Assembly: GCA_022813625.1 (NCBI GenBank)
Contig: JAKLMB010000014.1
Coordinates: 824,845 to 888,844 of the forward strand
Reading direction: 5' to 3'
Source of the DNA: Aaosphaeria pasadenensis
Lineage: Eukaryota > Ascomycota > Dothideomycetes > Pleosporales
Length of the DNA: 64,000 nucleotides
Position numbers and translations under genes: made by a program. Numbering within the stretch: the first letter of the stretch is position 1; each line of letters begins with the position of its first letter. Positions 10,584-20,834 of this stretch are shown one piece after another. The notes under the pieces were generated by a model. It worked only from the letters and a program-made list of their open reading frames with translations. It did no database searches and had not been told where the DNA came from.

Positions 10584-13500
10584 ATGACACGATCACCCAC
10601 AGCATTACTTGCTCTGCAGGAGATATCTTATGCACTCGATATTCCAATAAACTCAATTGATATGCAGAAAGACCTCCTGAGTAATGGCGCCAATTCGATA
10701 ACCCTCGTCCGCCTCCACTATGCACTGAAAACCATTGGGATTCACATGAAACTCGAGACTATGGTTTCTGAAGTCACTATCGAGCAGCTTCTTGGCCACT
10801 TGGCGCAGAGAAGTACAACTTCAGTCAGTCCCTGTAATCGATTCTTCAAGCGCAAAGCAGTGGCAAAAATCGAGTCACCGTCTAAGCGTAACACTGCCGG
10901 CGTCAAACCTGAAATTACCAACACGTCAATTCTGAAGTACAATCTTCGATATCCGATGACCGAAATTCAGCTTACACTTCTACAATCGAGTTTGGATAAT
11001 CCTGGTTCAAACATCATATCTTACCACGAGACGCACTTACCGAGAGATGTGCCAACACTTCGGGCAGCTTGGACGAAGGTTTTACAACTTGAACCCTTGC
11101 TAAATAGCTCTTATATCCTTGAAGGATCTAAAGCCTATATTGTTGAGCGGAACCACAACTCTTTAGACTGGGAGGAAGTCATTGTCGCTGACACCGAATC
11201 CTATAACCGGGAAATCAACAACCAGGACATAGAAACGCCGATATTTGGACATTGTTTTAGAGTCGTTACTCTTGCACCACACAATGGCAATACTGGAAAG
11301 AGTAGAATCATTTGGAGAGTACACCACGGATTGATTGATGGCTACTCACACCTACTCCTGCTCTCAAGGCTAGAGAAAGCTTTGCTGGGGGCAGCCCTTG
11401 GTCCAACAGCACCGTTCTTCCAGTTTGCAGAAAATCTTCGAAAATTACAAAATGACTCTGCGGCTTCCGGTATGGCTTATTGGGCGAGAAAGCATGTTGA
11501 ACATGACCGGCCGACATCGCGTTTATTGCTACCAACTCCTGCCAAATCCCTAGCGCTTCGAGGAGAGTGCAATATTTTCGAGACATCCCTTGATCATAGT
11601 ATTCTCACGACATGCTGCAAGAAGATTGGAATAACGTTCCCGGCGTTATATTATGCAGCCTGGGCCTTGACCATGGCACGGTTTACGGATTCGTCAGATG
11701 TACTGTTCGGCACAGTATTCAATGGGCGTTCATTGCCTATTGCGGGAAGCAATTCGGTAATCGGCCCAACCATCAATACACTCCCTGTTCACATCAGGAT
11801 AGATTCTAGCTTGACTGTTTCTCAGTATCTGCGGGATGTGTTCAGGGACATCTTAGAGCTGAATTCAATGCAGTGGACAATACCCAACCATGGCTTCAGT
11901 CGGAACTTTCAAACCGCCTTAAACATACAGAATACGCCACATTCCGTGAGAAGATCCCTTGTTCCCATTGAAACACCTTTTAGCACAATTCGGTCGGATG
12001 TTCCCCTTCAAGTGGAGATTGTCCGTGGCACCACCGACTTGGTACGATTTCATTATCAATTAGAACATTTCAACCAATGCCAGATTGAGACAATCAGCGA
12101 GGTCTTCACTTCTGCAATAACGATCGTTCTAAACCCAGACACAACCGTAGGCTCTTGCCTTACATCTATCGTAAACAGCGCACATCGGAATACGTTGAGC
12201 TGTTGGGGAAATTGGAACTCTATACATACACGAACTGCTTCTTTCAAGGATGATCTAGTTACTTTATTCCAACGAACCGCCTCCCAGTATCCTTCGGCAA
12301 TAGCAATACAGAAAGAATCTCGAACGATGAGTTACAAAGAACTCGATATGAAGTCATCGTCTGTGGCTAGGGCGATATCTGCTAATGTTGAAGTCGGGGA
12401 TGTGGTATGCGTGCATGCCGATCGTTCATTTAATTGGATCATCGCGATATATGGGGTTCTCAAAGCTGGAGCGATTTATTGCCCTTTAGTCGATACCCTT
12501 TCAGCCTCTATACGCGATTCGAATTTCCTTGCTTCAGGTGCTAAGGTTTTTGTTGCTGGAAACAAAATCGAAACCCGGCACAAGCCAGCCTTTAGTGGGA
12601 AGACTATTATAGTTGAAGACATCTTGCTTGGAGAATACGCTGGGGGAATAGTTCGAAAAAACGGATCAGCGGGCCCACACCCTGACCGAGGAGCGTACCT
12701 CTGCTTTACATCTGGATCCACTGGAAAACCTAAAGGTGTCTTGTGCCATCATCGAGGGCTTGTGGCTTTCCAACGAGATTTTGACGTCAGGCTACAAGCT
12801 CGCCCAGGTTGGAAGATAGCGCAAGTCATGTCTGCAGCATTCGATGGAAGCATTCACGAAATTTTCTCAACGTTTAGTTACGGGGCTACACTTTTGCTCG
12901 GGGGCTCAAAGGGCATCAACCACCTGATGGGAGCAGACGCAGCTATCCTCACCCCCTCGGTAGCCAGAGCGTTAGATGTTCAGAGTCTTCCCAGCTTGAA
13001 AACGGTTTATTTCGTCGGTGAAGCGGTGACACAAGACCTGTGTGATTCGTGGGCGTCGGAAAAGACAGTATTCAACATGTACGGCCCGACTGAGGCAACA
13101 TGCGGCGCGACAATAAAACGGCTTCACCAGAATCATCTCGTCAGCCTTGGAGCTCCAAATCCATCGACCAGGATCTACGTTTTAGACAGCGAGCAGAGAC
13201 TGGCACCTCTTGGTGCAATCGGGGAGATCTACCTCGCTGGTGTGCAGATAGCTTCAGGCTATGTGGCAAACAGGAAAGACACCCAAACTCGTTTCTTGTT
13301 TGATTCCGTCAATCCACAGTTTGATGAGAGAATGTACAAAACTGGCGATAAAGCGTACTGGAACGAGGGTGGCGAATTGGTGCTTCTTGGTCGTTCAGAC
13401 CGACAAGTCAAGCTCCGCGGTTTCCGCATAGATCTAGATGGTCTAGAGGTTCAGTTTCTTGATGCTCAAGAAAAAGGGATGGACATTTCGCAGGTTGCCA

Positions 13501-15227
13501 TTGTAGTCAATGATGGCGATCTCGTTGCGTATGTCCAGCCTGAGAGCGCAGATGTGAATAAACTACGACAATCCCTTCGAACACGGGTTGCACACTACGC
13601 TATGCCGCGATGGATTGTACCTATAGACTCGTTTCCAATGACACCAGCCGGAAAACGGGACTACAAGAAACTCGAAAGCTCCGCGCAATATCTTCGAGTT
13701 CAATCAGATATTGACACCATTACTGAAAACGTCACTCTGCTAGAGGGTCTTATCATTTCTATCCTAAGAGAGACATTGATATTACCAGATGAGGTGTTGA
13801 TTCCTCCAACTTCGAATTTTATTGATCTTGGAGCGAATTCAGTCTCATTACTATCTTTGTCACACCACCTCTCTAAGGCACTTTGCCGAAAGGTGCCATT
13901 ACAATCAGTCATGCAATCGTCAACTCCACAGGAACTAGCATGGACGCTGTCAATTTCTGAGCTTGATGCCGCAGGCAACGAACCCGAGAGTGATGGCCTT
14001 GTGTTAGGTGAAGAAAACGTCTCACCGATCGAAGCAGACTGGTGGTACAAATACAAATCTCATCATGACACCTCCGCTTTCAGCGTCAGTTTTGCATGTA
14101 AACTAGGTGCGGAGGTTGATGTACCGAGGCTGATGAAAGCGTGGGATAGAGTTCTTTCGCAGCATCGCATACTCCGTTGCAACTACCGCTCGGAACCTGA
14201 CGGTAGGATCGTACGAACCTACGCGAACAATCCTCCAAAAACATGTTTTCGAGAACTCTTCGATCTTGACACTGAGATGCATGTCCCCTTCAATTTGGAA
14301 AGGGGGAATCTCATTCGGGTCATCTGCTCGCCGAAAACGATGTTGGTGGTCATCAGTCATATCCTATGTGACTTGACAACTTTGGACAATCTGCTTGATC
14401 AAGTTGCAAGGATCTATGCTTTCCGTGATCCGCAATATTCCAACATGACTTACTCGCAAACGCGATGGAATAGGAGTATTACGTGTGCTCAGCGGGCATT
14501 TTGGACCACATGCTTCGATAATATGCGCCCGTTTTCGTTCAGGTCAAACGATCTCCCGAAAAGAAGTTCTTGGGTGGGAGATTCTCATTTAATTCGTGTT
14601 CCGAATTTGACTCTCAGACGCATGAAGAAGTACACGGCAATACAAAAAGCAACAATGCATCAGCTGGCTCTAGCAGCCGTGAGTTTGGCACTACAGCCTG
14701 ACCAAAGAGATAAGGACATTGTCATCGGCGCCCCATACCTCAACCGGAACCCAGAGAGTGAGATGGGAACTATTGGACTCTTCCTTCAGCCTTTACCCAT
14801 ACGTATCAAGTACAGCGGCAAAACAACTTCCTCCTCGGATACAAGCTCCTACATTCGAGCTGTGCAGCTTGCAAGTCGCGAGGCCGTATCCCACGCTTTG
14901 CCGTTTCACCAGCTCCTCTCTATTCTAGATGAAAAATTTGACACTCCCAAGAGTCAACTGTTGGACTTCATGGTAACTTTCCACGATGCTGGAGATATGC
15001 CCAAGTTAGATGTTCCTGGCGTTGAGCCAATCAACACCTGGACAAGAGGCGCAAAATTTAAATTGATGGCTGAGTTTACAGCTATGAGAGATGGGAGTCT
15101 ACTGTTAAGGTTGGAATATAGTACAGAATGCTTCACAAAGGCTGAAGCTGAGATTGTTGGTAATAGAATCGTGGCATCGCTTGAAGGGCTGATAACGAAA
15201 GAAACTCTTGAAGAGATAAGGCAATAA
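10584..15227 (+). CDS. Nonribosomal peptide synthetase, T-C-A-T-C, ETP-type
   Basis: A single exon of 1547 aa. Order of domains: thiolation T1 (about 5-75, NGANSITLVRL with the phosphopantetheine serine), condensation C1 (about 112-510, HHGLIDG), adenylation A (about 555-1030), T2 (about 1050-1115, LGANSVSLLSL) and C2 (about 1140-1540). The A domain has A3 FTSGSTGKPKG, A4 AAFDGSIHE, A5 NMYGPTEAT, A7 YKTGD, A8 LLGRSDRQVKLRGFRID and A10 PAGKRDYKKL. C2 has SHILCDL where HHxxxDG is usual. GliP-type enzymes are A-T-C-A-T-C-T; here the first A and the last T are absent. Upstream codons are open for about 160 nt but lack ATG, so the start is the first in-frame ATG. Product class (a diketopiperazine) is inferred from neighbours. 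Confidence 0.88.
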   Translation: MTRSPTALLALQEISYALDIPINSIDMQKDLLSNGANSITLVRLHYALKTIGIHMKLETMVSEVTIEQLLGHLAQRSTTSVSPCNRFFKRKAVAKIESPSKRNTAGVKPEITNTSILKYNLRYPMTEIQLTLLQSSLDNPGSNIISYHETHLPRDVPTLRAAWTKVLQLEPLLNSSYILEGSKAYIVERNHNSLDWEEVIVADTESYNREINNQDIETPIFGHCFRVVTLAPHNGNTGKSRIIWRVHHGLIDGYSHLLLLSRLEKALLGAALGPTAPFFQFAENLRKLQNDSAASGMAYWARKHVEHDRPTSRLLLPTPAKSLALRGECNIFETSLDHSILTTCCKKIGITFPALYYAAWALTMARFTDSSDVLFGTVFNGRSLPIAGSNSVIGPTINTLPVHIRIDSSLTVSQYLRDVFRDILELNSMQWTIPNHGFSRNFQTALNIQNTPHSVRRSLVPIETPFSTIRSDVPLQVEIVRGTTDLVRFHYQLEHFNQCQIETISEVFTSAITIVLNPDTTVGSCLTSIVNSAHRNTLSCWGNWNSIHTRTASFKDDLVTLFQRTASQYPSAIAIQKESRTMSYKELDMKSSSVARAISANVEVGDVVCVHADRSFNWIIAIYGVLKAGAIYCPLVDTLSASIRDSNFLASGAKVFVAGNKIETRHKPAFSGKTIIVEDILLGEYAGGIVRKNGSAGPHPDRGAYLCFTSGSTGKPKGVLCHHRGLVAFQRDFDVRLQARPGWKIAQVMSAAFDGSIHEIFSTFSYGATLLLGGSKGINHLMGADAAILTPSVARALDVQSLPSLKTVYFVGEAVTQDLCDSWASEKTVFNMYGPTEATCGATIKRLHQNHLVSLGAPNPSTRIYVLDSEQRLAPLGAIGEIYLAGVQIASGYVANRKDTQTRFLFDSVNPQFDERMYKTGDKAYWNEGGELVLLGRSDRQVKLRGFRIDLDGLEVQFLDAQEKGMDISQVAIVVNDGDLVAYVQPESADVNKLRQSLRTRVAHYAMPRWIVPIDSFPMTPAGKRDYKKLESSAQYLRVQSDIDTITENVTLLEGLIISILRETLILPDEVLIPPTSNFIDLGANSVSLLSLSHHLSKALCRKVPLQSVMQSSTPQELAWTLSISELDAAGNEPESDGLVLGEENVSPIEADWWYKYKSHHDTSAFSVSFACKLGAEVDVPRLMKAWDRVLSQHRILRCNYRSEPDGRIVRTYANNPPKTCFRELFDLDTEMHVPFNLERGNLIRVICSPKTMLVVISHILCDLTTLDNLLDQVARIYAFRDPQYSNMTYSQTRWNRSITCAQRAFWTTCFDNMRPFSFRSNDLPKRSSWVGDSHLIRVPNLTLRRMKKYTAIQKATMHQLALAAVSLALQPDQRDKDIVIGAPYLNRNPESEMGTIGLFLQPLPIRIKYSGKTTSSSDTSSYIRAVQLASREAVSHALPFHQLLSILDEKFDTPKSQLLDFMVTFHDAGDMPKLDVPGVEPINTWTRGAKFKLMAEFTAMRDGSLLLRLEYSTECFTKAEAEIVGNRIVASLEGLITKETLEEIRQ

Positions 15228-15483
15228 GTAGGCGCCGGAACACCGTATAAATTATTGGGTCAATATAGAAATAATCTGTTCAACATTTCAAATTCGTATC
15301 ACTGTAATTTAAGCAGAAAGTCCTGTCCAAAGTAATAGAATATCTGATCATTACACACAGAACTGGCATATCTGCGGCCCCACTGAAGCAACAAGTCTCA
15401 ATGAATTCAGATCTCCATGATACAAAAGCTGTGGAACTCAGGGCTGCTGGAACTTGATAAAGAACTTATTCTTGCTTCAGCTC

Positions 15484-17260
15484 TCATTTCACTTTTTCAC
15501 ACCTCAAAGTTACATCCGGACTTGTGATCCAAACCCCCTCTTTCTTCTCCCAGTCCTCAACATTCCCGTCAAACTTCAACCTCCAATCTGTCAGTAAGCC
15601 TATCAACAGGCTTCTTATTATGATATCCGCCACATATTTTCCCAAGCACTGTCTAGGCCCGAAACCAAACCTCCAGAACGAATACCTCAATTCTGACGCT
15701 CTAGCATCCAAAAAGCGACTAGGTTTGTACTCTTTTCCGTCCGAACCCCAGATCTCATGTTGTATATTCAACTTGTATGTATCGATAATGAAATTGGTGT
15801 GTGCAGGAATTAGGTATGGGCCTACGAGTCTCGGCGTAGGAGCCGCTTGTGCTACTGAGAAGGGCGCCAAAGGACGCAAACGCGAAGATTCGAGGATCGA
15901 AGCGGAAATCAGCGTTCTGCTATTTTGCAGGTACTTGTGTATTCTGGTCTCATCCGCCGGGTAAGAAGTGTTTTCCAAAATTTCGTTGCGAATCTGATCC
16001 TGAACATCTTGATGCGTCGCTAGAAACACCAGATTCCATGAAAGCGCGCCGATCGTCACATCCAGGTTGGCGAACAACATCTCATCACACGTTTGCAGAA
16101 GCTCTTCTAGCGTTAAGGTTCCTTCTTCTACGGCGGAGAACATGCCCACAATAGGCGCGTCCTGGTGCGATTGGACGCACGCATCTCTTGCGCGGCGATT
16201 GAATGATGCCCATCTGGTCTTGAATTCCCGCAGCTCTCGGGCTGCGCCCCAAGGCAAAAGTCTCGTGATTGAAAACCTCGTCATCCCGCCTCTAATCATT
16301 CTGCCCCATATTCTTTCTCTCAGTTCACCCAAGTCTTTCATTTCAGCTTCCATTTCCGTTCCCAGATTACCGTACAAGAGATTGGCAACAGCCCAGAAGG
16401 GTAGGTACTTGAAGTCTTGAACCGGGTCCAGGAGCCGAGTTCCCTTAGGCGAAAGAGGACCATTGGAATGAAGATTTTCGAGATGCTTGGCGGTGCATTT
16501 GATGATATGAGGAATTTGTCGCGCAGCGGCGCCGTGGGTGAAATGTTGGCTTGTCTGGCTGCGGACTCGCGACCAGTGTGCGCCGCTGATCAGGCCAACA
16601 CATTGGCCGAGAAGTTCACCCATGAGCCAACCTGAGTTGTTATTGGTAGCCTTTATGTGTTTATCCGAATCGTAGAAAATGGACTTTACGTGCGCGGGAT
16701 CGGTGATTACACTGGAGGTGAGATGTTAGATGAAAACTGAAGCAGTACCCGACACTAAAGAAGAGAAGCAACTGGTCAAAATCGCAAGTCAAGGAAGAGA
16801 AATAATAAATAAATGTATGGAAAGAACAACAAAAATTAGAAGAAGAAAATAATAGCATGAAGATGCTATTCGCATACATTTCGCTCACTGTCCCACTCCA
16901 AATCCTATAAATCCTACCAAACTTTTGTCCCCAGGCTTTTCCATTCTCCTCCCCCTCGAGAAATTTCGCGACATCACCCTGTCCGTTGGGCCAAACGTAA
17001 GGACAAGTCGGAATTGGAGTTTTGTTCACATCGGTGGAACGTATTGGGTATCGAAGTACGAGGTATTTCTTAGAGATTTCAGCCGCTCAGCTCGAGATGA
17101 AGAAGCGGAGCACTATTGCGCGTCAGGAAAAAACAAGAGAGAGATTTGAACGAACATTAATTGTCCATGATAGGCAGACAGTGCCATATGTAAAGATTAT
17201 CCAGCAAACCGAGAAGCCGAAGACCACGGTCTTGAGAGATGTGTACAAAGCAGGGTCCAT
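15484..17260 (-). CDS. Cytochrome P450, GliC/GliF-like
   Basis: The main exons are about 17103-16878 and 16711-15484, joined in frame by a 166-nt intron (16877-16712). Key motifs: an N-terminal CPYVWPNGQGDVAKFLEG block, YRIWSGT, KATNNNSGWLMGELLGQCVG, an I-helix region at LFANLDVTIGALSW, the ExxR motif ESSRLRP and the haem loop FGFGPRQCLGKY with the cysteine ligand. These regions are typical of the ETP-cluster P450s that hydroxylate the diketopiperazine before sulphur insertion. A membrane anchor (MDPALYTSLKTVVFGF) can be read from ATG 17260, but the splice joining it to the second exon is unclear to me, so the first 60 residues are tentative. Confidence 0.8.
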
Positions 17261-17427
17261 AGTTCGCTTGAACACACTATAGAGGACTAAAATGAATCTA
17301 AAATCTGGAAATTCCGTCGTAAAGAGCCTACGTTTGAGACAAGTAGCCCTCAACCATGGAAACGTGCTTGAGGAAGCAGGCACGTGACGTGATGTGTTCT
17401 AGGCCAAAATGGTCAACGCTCGCCGCC

Positions 17428-17438
17428 CCGGACCCCGA
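17428..17438 (-). promoter_or_regulatory. TCGGN3CCGG site upstream of the P450
   Basis: CCGGACCCCGA on the + strand, in the 213-bp gap between the GST stop (17473) and the P450 start (17260), about 170 bp upstream of the latter. Confidence 0.55.
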
Positions 17439-17472
17439 AGTGGTTCGTCGCCAACCGAGACGGCGGATTGTC

Positions 17473-18443
17473 CTATTCGTCGTGGCCATATTTCGGGCCC
17501 CTCTCCAGTATCGTCTTCACGGCTGGTCGGTCAACCATTCTTTTCCCCCAAGCCTCGATCCTGGGCCAATCTTTCACATCAACGCCGAGAAACTTGAACA
17601 TCCAAGGCATCGCAAAAGGGAAATACGAAATATCTGCAATTGTAGGCCGGTCAGGCAGAGCGATGTAGTCTTGGCCCGGGAGGGAGAGCCTTTGTTCCAA
17701 TATGTCCCATTGTTTGATGACATTGGCGTGGAGTCTGGATATTAGGTTAAGACAATGAACTTTTACTAAACCCTTCAACTCATCAAGAGTATTGTTTCCC
17801 AAATAAATATCAGGAGGAACACTCACTTTTCAACCGCCTTCATGGGCGGCTCTGGATTCTGGCGGTTGGGAAATCCTTTCAGAAAATACAACCAATATTT
17901 GGCCGTCGCACTGCATTCAGTTGGTGGAAGTTAGTGGAAGGTTCCAACATACATGTACACTTTTTGATGGCACCCGATTGCGTACCGTTTTACTTACCCC
18001 AAGCCTGCTGTTTGATACGCAGTCCAAGATACGATCTGTCCTTTCTCCCACGCATTTCTACCCTTCCACACCCCTTCAACATCAAACTTCTCAGCAATAT
18101 ATTGCAAGCATGCCGTGCTCTCAAACACAATGACTTCCTTCTGCGACTCATCGTCCCAGTCTTTCAATGCTGGAACATAGCGCTCAGGGTGAATGGCATA
18201 GTACCACTCATCTGTCGTCTTGATCACTGAAAGAACATGTGGAAATTGAAGCTCTTCGGCCAAGATCAAGGGTTTGATGTAATTGATGTAATTTGTCTGG
18301 TCGGCTGTGGTCAAATGTGTTAGCACTGAAAATTTCCGATGCAAAACGTCTCACGAAAGACGGCGTTTACCTTGAATTATATAGAGGATGAGGCGGCCAT
18401 CATAGTCAAGATTGCCTTGAACGACTTCCCCGTTAGTCGTCAT
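17473..18443 (-). CDS. Glutathione S-transferase, GliG-type
   Basis: Four exons (18443-18371, 18304-17998, 17910-17827, 17734-17473) give 241 aa, the normal GST length. The N-terminal thioredoxin-like domain covers ADQTNYINYIKPLILAEEL, the cis-proline region YVPALKD and the glutathione-binding VFESTACLQYIAEKF. The C-terminal helical domain contains TIADISYFPFAMPW, the conserved N-capping motif (S/T)xxD. In gliotoxin biosynthesis GliG adds glutathione to the acyl-imine made by the P450; the adjacent P450 with the same orientation fits that sequence of steps. The last residues (ERGPKYGHDE) have no targeting signal. Confidence 0.88.
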
Positions 18444-18565
18444 TATGATTGCACCACGGGTTAAAAACGAGTCTAATGTTGTACGTCTTACATGTGCCAG
18501 TCCAACTGCCATTTAAATTGATTATGCATTACTCTTTCCCACTGGAATGGAAGTAGGCGTTTGGT

Positions 18566-18576
18566 CCGGGAGCCGA
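18566..18576 (-). promoter_or_regulatory. TCGGN3CCGG site upstream of the GST
   Basis: CCGGGAGCCGA on the + strand, about 125 bp before the GST ATG (18443). It is the right-most site of this form that I found and marks the likely right border of the cluster. Confidence 0.6.
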
Positions 18577-19745
18577 GGCGCAACCTTTTCTCAATAAATT
18601 GTTTCCAGGTATGCACGGGATCATTGCTGTAGTCATGGCTCTGGGAACGGGTTACCGCCCATGATTGGCCATCATTCCGGCTGCCCCTCCGAGGCGTTGG
18701 GGCCCCATAAAACGAACTAGGAGTGCGGAGGCGGAAAGAGAGGGATTTTGTCATGATGGGGTGGATGCGCTCGAGAAGGAATCATAGCAAATTGTGCTCA
18801 AGGCCTCCGAACTGGCGTTGAGTGAAATTGAAAATGCAGGCGTGGATTGTGAGATCATAGAACCTATCGCTCAAACAAATTTGAGGAGAAGATCGTCCTC
18901 TAAGAGCATTCAACCAATTACAGAGCTTCAACTCCACCAATGGGTGGACAGCCTTCCTTCCAGCTCAACCCCACGATTTATTTCACCATCCTCGGCCTTT
19001 TCCCAACAATAATTTCATGAGAGCGCCTTTTGGATGGGACGAATCGACACATGTCGAAAACTAGTCGCAATAATTCCATAGAGCTAAACCTATTTGAACC
19101 TATGGGGATGTTGTTCTGGAAGAAATCAGTCCTCTGACCAAGCTACCAGAATAATCGTATTGTGAAAGTGGTGAGGACTTGTTGTAGTCATGGGCAGTTC
19201 TTGCGTTCCTAAGAGGAAGTAAGAGAGTTTTCTCAACGTGTTTGCGCTTTTGACTTTCATTCGCGCAATCTAGGTTGACATCTCTAGGCTCTGTGTAGCT
19301 GATCTCATCTATGTGTTTGAGCGGAAGAAGTAACGCGCATGGTAAACCGAGTCCCCCCCAAGTGTGTCCAAAATAAGACCATAACGGTACACTACTACTC
19401 ATTGCTACTGAAAAGATTTCCTAGTTTGTACGATTTCCCAATGAACAACAATGTATTGTATTGAAGCTAGGGTACCTGGATATTGAATGAACAAAACAAA
19501 ACATGATTACACTGTAACGTATAGACAATGTTAACCTATACGAAATGAACAATACATATCGAAATTACTCTACAAATGTGAACAATTCGAGCGTCTAGGT
19601 AGTCACTTAAATTGTTTGCTTTACTTCTCTTCCTGCATCCAAACATAAACATTTCTCTACGGTCCTACCAATTGCCCTAGTATAGTTCGACCTCCAGGCT
19701 ACCCCCATTTACTAAAGGTACACTGTTCTACATTGCTGCATAATC
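18577..19745. other. Intergenic spacer at the right edge of the ETP-like cluster
   Basis: About 1.2 kb with no convincing gene on either strand; short open frames here lack family features. The right end is AT-rich and contains the promoter of the gene at 19746. Confidence 0.5.
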
Positions 19746-20834
19746 ATGGACAGTGCAGCTATTGGCAAGATTGCACCCTCCTCATGCATTCGAGTAGTAC
19801 CGTACTCTGCCATTCTTGCCGATACAGAAGAGGCAAGAAACAATGAAGCCTGTGTGACTTCACGCAATGCTACAAGGTACAATACCTGCATGCACTTGCT
19901 TGATGAGATCGAGACGCAAGTGCCAACAACTGCAACATTCGAGCACAGGGTCCCTCCGTGGGCGCCTTACCGATATACCATTTGGCAGCCACTCATAGCT
20001 CGCAGTCAACAAATGTCCGAGTCACATATCTTCAAGATTCCCTCTTATCTTTATGAGGATTTGATGAAATGCCACGCGCACTGGATTCGTTACAACGCTC
20101 TTGACGAAGAACAAATCACAGAAATTGCCGAGATGTGGGCGAGCTCAAAAGCTAGCTCCGGTATTTGTAAATTTTTCGAGGCGGACAGTTATAAGAGGTG
20201 GTTCTTCCGTCTGGACAGGATGAGCACCAAGGACAGCGCCTTCCCCGATCAATCAGTGCAATCGCTACATGATATAATCAAGCGCATTTGCACAAGTCAT
20301 CGTGGGTGCGATAGCCTAAAGCATGAGTTGGCAACGTCAGGAACGATGGAACTGATATTGAACCCATGGGACGAGAATATTCACACGGAATTTGAGTATC
20401 GCTGTTTCGTTCCACCACCTGCTGCTAGAGGAGTCGAAAACGCAACTGCTCAAGATTTCCGCTTGACAGGTATAGCTCAGTATCGCTGGTTTAAGCCGCT
20501 TTCCCTCCCTGATGGGATGTCCGTGGAAGAGCTGGCGAACAAGGTGACTAAAGGTGCGAAAGCCGTCCTTGACGGCATAGTCACATATGCGACAAAAGAA
20601 ATCGACCCAGAGGTACTGCAGATGTTAATTACTTCCGGCTTCGTATTTGACGTCTTTATACGAGATGGAAAGCGAGTCGAGCTGATCGAGCTGAATCCGT
20701 TTGGCGCTGTGAGTGGATGTGGTAGTTCTCTCTTTAACTGGGTCATTGATGCAAAGACATTGTATGGCCTAAGTGACAAGTTAGAATTTTTAGTCGTATC
20801 AGACACGCCCGTTCATTCCCACGTTGATGATTAG
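19746..20834 (+). CDS. CDC123/D123-like ATP-grasp protein
   Basis: A single exon of 362 aa without a signal peptide or membrane helices. The C-terminal half resembles the D123/CDC123 fold: HTEFEYRCFVPP (about 212-223), then GFVFDVFIRDGKRVELIELN (about 298-317) with NPFG and, after a short gap, the acidic/aromatic tail FNWVIDAKTLYGLSD. These correspond to the ATP-grasp metal-ligand segment in which D, E and N line the active site. The N-terminal half carries an HRVPPWAPYRYTIW block similar to the substrate-binding start of D123 proteins. Canonical CDC123 assembles the eIF2 complex; this divergent copy next to two metabolite clusters may instead ligate or phosphorylate something else. Function is not assigned. 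Confidence 0.65.
   Translation: MDSAAIGKIAPSSCIRVVPYSAILADTEEARNNEACVTSRNATRYNTCMHLLDEIETQVPTTATFEHRVPPWAPYRYTIWQPLIARSQQMSESHIFKIPSYLYEDLMKCHAHWIRYNALDEEQITEIAEMWASSKASSGICKFFEADSYKRWFFRLDRMSTKDSAFPDQSVQSLHDIIKRICTSHRGCDSLKHELATSGTMELILNPWDENIHTEFEYRCFVPPPAARGVENATAQDFRLTGIAQYRWFKPLSLPDGMSVEELANKVTKGAKAVLDGIVTYATKEIDPEVLQMLITSGFVFDVFIRDGKRVELIELNPFGAVSGCGSSLFNWVIDAKTLYGLSDKLEFLVVSDTPVHSHVDD

Noticed and set aside
13428..13436. CGGTTTCCG inside the NRPS coding region
   Set aside because: It has the CGG-N3-CCG core but not the TCGG/CCGG flanks, and it is in an exon; counted as chance.
14355..14376. SHILCDL in place of HHxxxDG in the last condensation domain
   Set aside because: The second histidine and the aspartate are still present, and ETP synthetases tolerate variation in the last C domain, so I do not claim inactivity.
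15524..16420. Several + strand open frames of 100-146 codons
   Set aside because: They lie antisense to the P450 exon and lack any family feature; they are shadows of that gene.
18488..18754. 88-codon - strand open frame upstream of the GST
   Set aside because: It is the GST promoter region with the TCGGN3CCGG site; composition shows no coding features.
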